A stretch of DNA of 28,200 bases. Origin: a virus. This document shows, piece after piece, positions 26,029 through 28,200 of this stretch (positions are counted from its first letter, which is position 1; every line of letters begins with the position of its first letter). The position numbers and the translations under genes are program-made. The stretch is from the IMG/VR virus record IMGVR_UViG_3300017756_000075, positions 1 through 28,200 of that record. One strand, 5' to 3'. Under the pieces are notes generated by a model. The model was given only the letters and a program-made list of their open reading frames with translations. It searched no databases and was not told the origin of the DNA.

Positions 26029-26069
26029 TATACTAATTAGTGTTAGTAACCGTTCTTTGCTATCTCTAT

Positions 26070-26096
26070 AAAAAAGACCCCTAAACTAGGAGTCTT
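26070..26096 (-). terminator. Rho-independent terminator
   Basis: On the minus strand AAGAC (26096-26092) pairs with GTCTT (26078-26074), followed after one mismatch by CCTA pairing with TAGG, around a 3-base loop, and the stem runs straight into a T tract of six. It ends the bank of small genes on the right. The TAG of the 43-residue membrane peptide is inside the hairpin. Confidence 0.85.
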
Positions 26097-26217
26097 GGTA
26101 TAACCTTTCGATGGTGTTTTTTCTCTCTTGCATCATATCTACTAGGTTGGAGTCAAGTAGATTTATCAGAAGATTTGCACCTATGATAATAACAAGAGAA
26201 GAGAGAATAATACGCAT
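26086..26217 (-). CDS. Small membrane peptide
   Basis: This 43-residue peptide begins MRIILSSLVIIIGANLLINL. Residues 3-20 form one hydrophobic membrane segment with a single preceding Arg, followed by a charged tail (MMQERKNTIERLYQDS), so a single-pass inner-membrane protein or small secreted peptide is likely. No family is recognised. It starts 20 bases after the 107-residue gene and is preceded by TAACACAAACCAA, the same 13 bases that precede the start of that gene. The stop lies in the terminator loop region, which makes it the last gene of its transcript. Confidence 0.65.
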   Translation of the reverse strand: MRIILSSLVIIIGANLLINLLDSNLVDMMQERKNTIERLYQDS

Positions 26218-26237
26218 TGGTTTGTGTTAACAAAGGA

Positions 26238-26561
26238 TCAGGCAAAGATGTAACCTTGCTCCCAATCTCGGGTAACTTTGTTGTCATTAATAAACCATTG
26301 ATAATCCTTCTGAAAGACACCATCAGTCAGTGAATCACAGAACCGATTGATAAGCGCATTAAGACGACTTTTGGTTGTAACTGATTGCCAACCACCATCA
26401 AAGATTTGAAGATAGTTGTCACCAACCTCAGCGATCTTATTGCCATGAAGACGAACAACAGAAACACCATTCTCTTCATTGTAGTGAACAGAAGTATTAG
26501 CGGATTGCCAATCTTTGTTGTTAGCAATGGCGTCATTCATTTGCTTTTCGATCTTACGCAT
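26238..26561 (-). CDS. Conserved small phage protein ('LHGN..A / GGWQS.TTKSRLNAL')
   Basis: This 107-residue protein has the pattern 'DWQSANTSV', 'VVRLHGNKIAEV', then DGGWQSVTTKSRLNALINRF. I recall this combination from many cyanophage and marine phage small proteins of unknown function, where it forms one compact domain. It is soluble, with no signal peptide. Its promoter is repeat copy 2, whose -10 ends 42 bases before the ATG. The leader carries TAACACAAACCAA just ahead of the start instead of a Shine-Dalgarno. The ATG is the first in frame and starts the known-looking MRKIEKQM. Confidence 0.88.
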   Translation of the reverse strand: MRKIEKQMNDAIANNKDWQSANTSVHYNEENGVSVVRLHGNKIAEVGDNYLQIFDGGWQSVTTKSRLNALINRFCDSLTDGVFQKDYQWFINDNKVTRDWEQGYIFA

Positions 26562-26600
26562 GTTTGGTTTGTGTTAGTTTGGTGTGAGGTGGGGAGCGCC

Positions 26601-26641
26601 TACACTATAAGGACACTTTACTGGTGAGTAACATTTACATC
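26601..26641 (-). promoter_or_regulatory. Promoter repeat, copy 2
   Basis: On the minus strand TTACTC (26631-26626), a 16-base spacer and TATAGT (26609-26604) repeat the architecture of the other copies. It is the most diverged copy (CCAGTAAAGTGTC in the spacer). Its upstream edge overlaps the TGA of the preceding gene, and it drives the 107-residue gene. Confidence 0.72.
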
Positions 26642-26879
26642 AAACAATCTGAAAGGTATTAAGATCATTGCGATTGTCGCAACTTTCCCAGGTATTATAG
26701 AAACTATCCCATGCAATCTTATTATCAACAAAGGAGACAATATTCATCATTTCACATACCCAATCATATGCCATATCTACATCGGCATTTGTATCATTTA
26801 CAAAGGCAACCATTTGTCCCATGATATCATCCCAATTTTCAATAATATCTGGGGTGAGAGAGAAAGAGTTGTAAGACAT
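26640..26879 (-). CDS. Small acidic protein of unknown function
   Basis: The protein from this start is 79 residues, beginning MSYNSFSLTPDIIENWDDIM and rich in Asp, Asn and Trp. No family is recognised; it looks like a soluble helical domain. An in-frame ATG at 26912, three bases after the previous stop, would add 11 residues. I prefer 26879 because ACAAACAAATG there resembles the leader before two other starts in this bank, but the choice is uncertain and neither has a Shine-Dalgarno. The TGA forms the edge of promoter repeat copy 2. Confidence 0.7.
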   Translation of the reverse strand: MSYNSFSLTPDIIENWDDIMGQMVAFVNDTNADVDMAYDWVCEMMNIVSFVDNKIAWDSFYNTWESCDNRNDLNTFQIV

Positions 26880-26915
26880 TTGTTTGTAAAGATGTTGTTT
26901 AATAAGTGACATAAA

Positions 26916-27188
26916 TCACCCCACACATGCCATTGGACGATATACATTAGCAGGACACTTTTCGGTGTGATAGTCAGTAACCTCAGCACCTCCAGCAATA
27001 CGCTCTGCCCACTCATTTCGTGCGGTAAGTGCTGTTACTGTGGAATAAGATTTTTGTCCATTAGCACAAAAGGTGACACACTTGACAAAACGTTTGACAA
27101 CGACTTTCATGCCTTTGATATCATCAGCCTCAGCAATGAATGCCTCAGGGAAGAAATCAACAATACAGACGGAATTTGAGAGTTGCAT
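26916..27188 (-). CDS. Small protein of unknown function
   Basis: This 90-residue protein begins MQLSNSVCIVDFFPEAFIAE. It contains KGMKVVVKRFVKCVTFCANG and ARNEWAERIAGG, and four cysteines. No family is recognised, and there is no signal peptide or membrane segment. It is the first gene after promoter repeat copy 3 and is followed three bases later by the next possible start. The leader is about 25 bases and pyrimidine-rich, lacking a Shine-Dalgarno. Placement directly behind a promoter repeat is the best evidence that it is real. Confidence 0.75.
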   Translation of the reverse strand: MQLSNSVCIVDFFPEAFIAEADDIKGMKVVVKRFVKCVTFCANGQKSYSTVTALTARNEWAERIAGGAEVTDYHTEKCPANVYRPMACVG

Positions 27189-27210
27189 GTTAGAAAGAAA
27201 GAATTGAACG

Positions 27211-27257
27211 GTGCTTACACTATAGAGACACTTTAGAGGTGAGTAACATTTACATCA
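27211..27257 (-). promoter_or_regulatory. Promoter repeat, copy 3
   Basis: On the minus strand TTACTC (27246-27241), a 16-base spacer and TATAGT (27224-27219) are followed by GTAAGCAC. Its upstream edge overlaps the TGA of the 93-residue gene. It is almost identical to copy 4 and drives the 90-residue gene. Confidence 0.78.
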
Positions 27258-27536
27258 GACTAACTCGTGTTGATATGCCATCCATTGCTCTTCTACGACT
27301 TCATCCACACTCTCTTGAATCACCTGATAGATGTAATCAATGTTGCCTACATCATTAAAAATACGTCTAACCAACTCAGGATCTTCTATGTTGTTATCAT
27401 AATCAATCTCACCATTTTCATCCTTCATATGACAATCTTCCTTGGTATAAATCCATGCGGCACATTCTGCATCTTCTCCTAATTCCTTGATCATACTTGA
27501 TACACGGTCTTGAAGTTGCTTGAGAGTGTAATTCAT
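27255..27536 (-). CDS. Conserved small phage protein
   Basis: This 93-residue protein begins MNYTLKQLQDRVSSMIKELG and continues EDAECAAWIYTKEDCHMKDE. I recall a cyanophage small-protein family with this pattern: 'LKQLQDRV..MI...G..A..AAWI.TKED', a short Asp/Glu-rich middle, then 'VGN.DYIY..I...VDE'. The function is unknown. It is strongly acidic, soluble and probably helical at both ends. It starts four bases after the 54-residue gene, so it is expressed from promoter repeat copy 4. Its stop marks the edge of repeat copy 3. Confidence 0.85.
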   Translation of the reverse strand: MNYTLKQLQDRVSSMIKELGEDAECAAWIYTKEDCHMKDENGEIDYDNNIEDPELVRRIFNDVGNIDYIYQVIQESVDEVVEEQWMAYQHELV

Positions 27537-27540
27537 TTAA

Positions 27541-27705
27541 TCAACCTCCGAACATGTCGTCGAATAACTGTTGAGAACTGACTTTCAATTCCTCACGATG
27601 TTCTTGTGCCCAACGTTGCTCATCTTCCATACGTTTGATAGCAAGTTCACGAGGCAATCCTTCGTGCATAATAACATTTCCGTTTGGTAGTTTGTGCATG
27701 AACAT
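27541..27705 (-). CDS. Small protein of unknown function
   Basis: This 54-residue protein begins MFMHKLPNGNVIMHEGLPRE and is charged and helical in its second half (RMEDEQRWAQEHREELKVSS). No family is recognised. The frame is open further up to 27786, but that part covers promoter repeat copy 4 and would overlap the preceding gene, so the start is placed downstream of the -10. The ATG at 27699 (MHKL) is an equally good alternative. No clear Shine-Dalgarno is present. The next gene follows after four bases, so the two form one operon. Confidence 0.72.
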   Translation of the reverse strand: MFMHKLPNGNVIMHEGLPRELAIKRMEDEQRWAQEHREELKVSSQQLFDDMFGG

Positions 27706-27720
27706 AGAGAAGAAAAGAAT

Positions 27721-27763
27721 GGTGCTTACACTATAGAGACACTTTAGAGGTGAGTAACATTTA
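27721..27763 (-). promoter_or_regulatory. Promoter repeat, copy 4
   Basis: On the minus strand TTACTC (27757-27752), a 16-base spacer and TATAGT (27735-27730) are followed by GTAAGCACC. Its upstream edge contains the TAA of the 48-residue gene. It drives the 54- and 93-residue genes. Confidence 0.78.
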
Positions 27764-27907
27764 CTCTTTGAATGTAGGGTTGACACCTATCACCGTTGCC
27801 TTAGGATTACGTGCCAGTGCTGTTTCCTTTGCATCTTCATTATTGACGGCATGAACAGTTTCGGTGAAAACTTTACCGCCAACATACAACTTAACTTCGT
27901 ATTTCAT
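27761..27907 (-). CDS. Small conserved-looking protein
   Basis: This 48-residue protein begins MKYEVKLYVGGKVFTETVHA and ends VNPTFKE. The pattern 'Y.V.LYV.G..F.E.V.A.N..DAK..A...NP.A.V...NP' suggests a small beta-alpha fold like many short phage proteins; I cannot name a function. The frame and length fit well, and its TAA is the edge of promoter repeat copy 4. The ATG follows the preceding stop by two bases with no Shine-Dalgarno, indicating translational coupling. It is too short to be found with a 60-residue cut-off but has good coding character. Confidence 0.75.
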   Translation of the reverse strand: MKYEVKLYVGGKVFTETVHAVNNEDAKETALARNPKATVIGVNPTFKE

Positions 27908-27909
27908 GA

Positions 27910-28077
27910 TCAAAAAATGTGTGTGAAACGTTTGTGAGTTGCCTTGGCCATTCTACCTTCATTCAACATGTTATCGCACACGTTGATAAAGATTTGAAAC
28001 TTTTCCTCTCTTGTGAGAGTATCTGCCCGGTCGCAATTCTTCATCACTTCGAGCATCATTTTCTTGGATGTGATCAT
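27910..28077 (-). CDS. Small protein of unknown function
   Basis: This 55-residue protein begins MITSKKMMLEVMKNCDRADT and continues REEKFQIFINVCDNMLNEGR, ending ATHKRFTHIF. The C-terminal pattern 'F.NVC..ML..GR...A.HKR.T..F' resembles small cyanophage proteins I remember, function unknown. An in-frame stop 24 bases upstream makes this ATG the first possible one. A different frame is also open across much of it (27971-28135), which weakens confidence slightly. It is coupled to the next gene two bases downstream. Confidence 0.7.
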   Translation of the reverse strand: MITSKKMMLEVMKNCDRADTLTREEKFQIFINVCDNMLNEGRMAKATHKRFTHIF

Positions 28078-28131
28078 AATGAATGACAGTAAGTTTGTCT
28101 AGTTGTTGTTGTAAATCAGGGAAGAAATCGT

Positions 28132-28200
28132 TCACAGGTACAAATATCCTCCTGCCCAATCTGCATTTTCCAGCAACCATTCACGTTGCTCAATCAATCG
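28132..28200 (-). CDS. C-terminal end of an unidentified gene (partial)
   Basis: The frame is open from the right edge to a TGA at 28132 and gives the end RLIEQREWLLENADWAGGYLYL reading through the edge. Only 22 residues are visible, too few to name a family. It runs in the same direction as its neighbours and ends 54 bases before the next ATG, in line with the compact spacing here. The coding look (charged helix with aromatic end) is the only support. Confidence 0.45.
   Translation of the reverse strand, partial: RLIEQREWLLENADWAGGYLYL

Larger units (their letters stand above)
25744..26067. other. Gene-poor control region
   Basis: No convincing gene lies here. The region holds a plus-strand promoter, an 11-bp tandem repeat, a T4-type late promoter octamer facing left, and an almost pure A/T stretch from about 25964 to 26040 with a nested hairpin. 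It is bounded on the right by a terminator and on the left by a consensus sigma-70 promoter, as expected for a transcriptional boundary. Confidence 0.6.

Noticed and set aside
27706-27786. Longer N-terminus for the 54-residue gene, starting at 27786.
   Set aside because: The extension would be encoded by promoter repeat copy 4 and by the end of the upstream gene. The repeat is conserved as DNA at other sites where it is not coding.
1-28200. tRNA genes, CRISPR arrays, insertion sequences or attachment sites.
   Set aside because: I saw no cloverleaf with a GTTCRANNC-type T-arm in the intergenic gaps, no regularly spaced repeats with unique spacers, no transposase and no terminal inverted repeats. 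Gaps here are too short for most of these.

Overview
The window looks like part of the genome of a marine T4-like myovirus, most likely a cyanophage of the Prochlorococcus/Synechococcus group. The evidence is a T4-type baseplate block (homologues of gp25, gp6, gp7 and gp8 in order), a very large downstream virion protein with a DUF4815-type N-terminus, AT-rich DNA, T4-type late promoter octamers, and a bank of tiny genes resembling small proteins I associate with cyanomyoviruses. The host is inferred: no photosynthesis or other host-marker gene is present. All convincing genes are on the minus strand, so transcription runs from high to low coordinates.

Layout in the direction of transcription. 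(1) 28200-26070 is a bank of small, mostly unassigned genes. Copies of one roughly 40-bp promoter-like repeat lie between several of them, each beginning at the stop codon of the gene before it. The bank ends at a rho-independent terminator whose hairpin contains the stop codon of a 43-residue membrane peptide. (2) 26069-25666 is a gene-poor control region. It holds an AT-rich hairpin, an 11-bp tandem repeat, two T4-type late promoter octamers, a consensus sigma-70 promoter on the minus strand and a sigma-70-like promoter on the plus strand. (3) 25665-24737 carries three small genes, with a nested inverted repeat and another sigma-70-like promoter between them. (4) 24740-22763 starts at a sigma-70 promoter and carries a probable GT-A fold glycosyltransferase followed by four small or medium genes in a tight, partly overlapping operon. 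(5) 22750 to the left edge is the late baseplate operon: gp25, gp6, a 4059-residue gp7-like protein, gp8, and a DUF4815 protein of at least 2199 residues that runs off the window.

The late operon would supply the baseplate wedge. gp25 and gp6 form the conserved wedge core. The gp7-like and gp8 proteins form the outer wedge. The DUF4815 protein lies where T4 encodes its peripheral baseplate and fibre-attachment proteins. gp7, gp8 and the DUF4815 protein share short Gly-x-Gly-Tyr beta-repeat units absent from T4, and gp7 also carries a YHYH-type domain, so this baseplate appears heavily elaborated at its periphery.

The most unusual features are the fixed-architecture promoter repeat (four copies, one of which would give a leaderless mRNA), the control region near 25.7-26.1 kb with a plus-strand promoter and no plus-strand gene, and the size and repeat architecture of the gp7-like protein. 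Family assignments rest on remembered family motifs, not on database searches.
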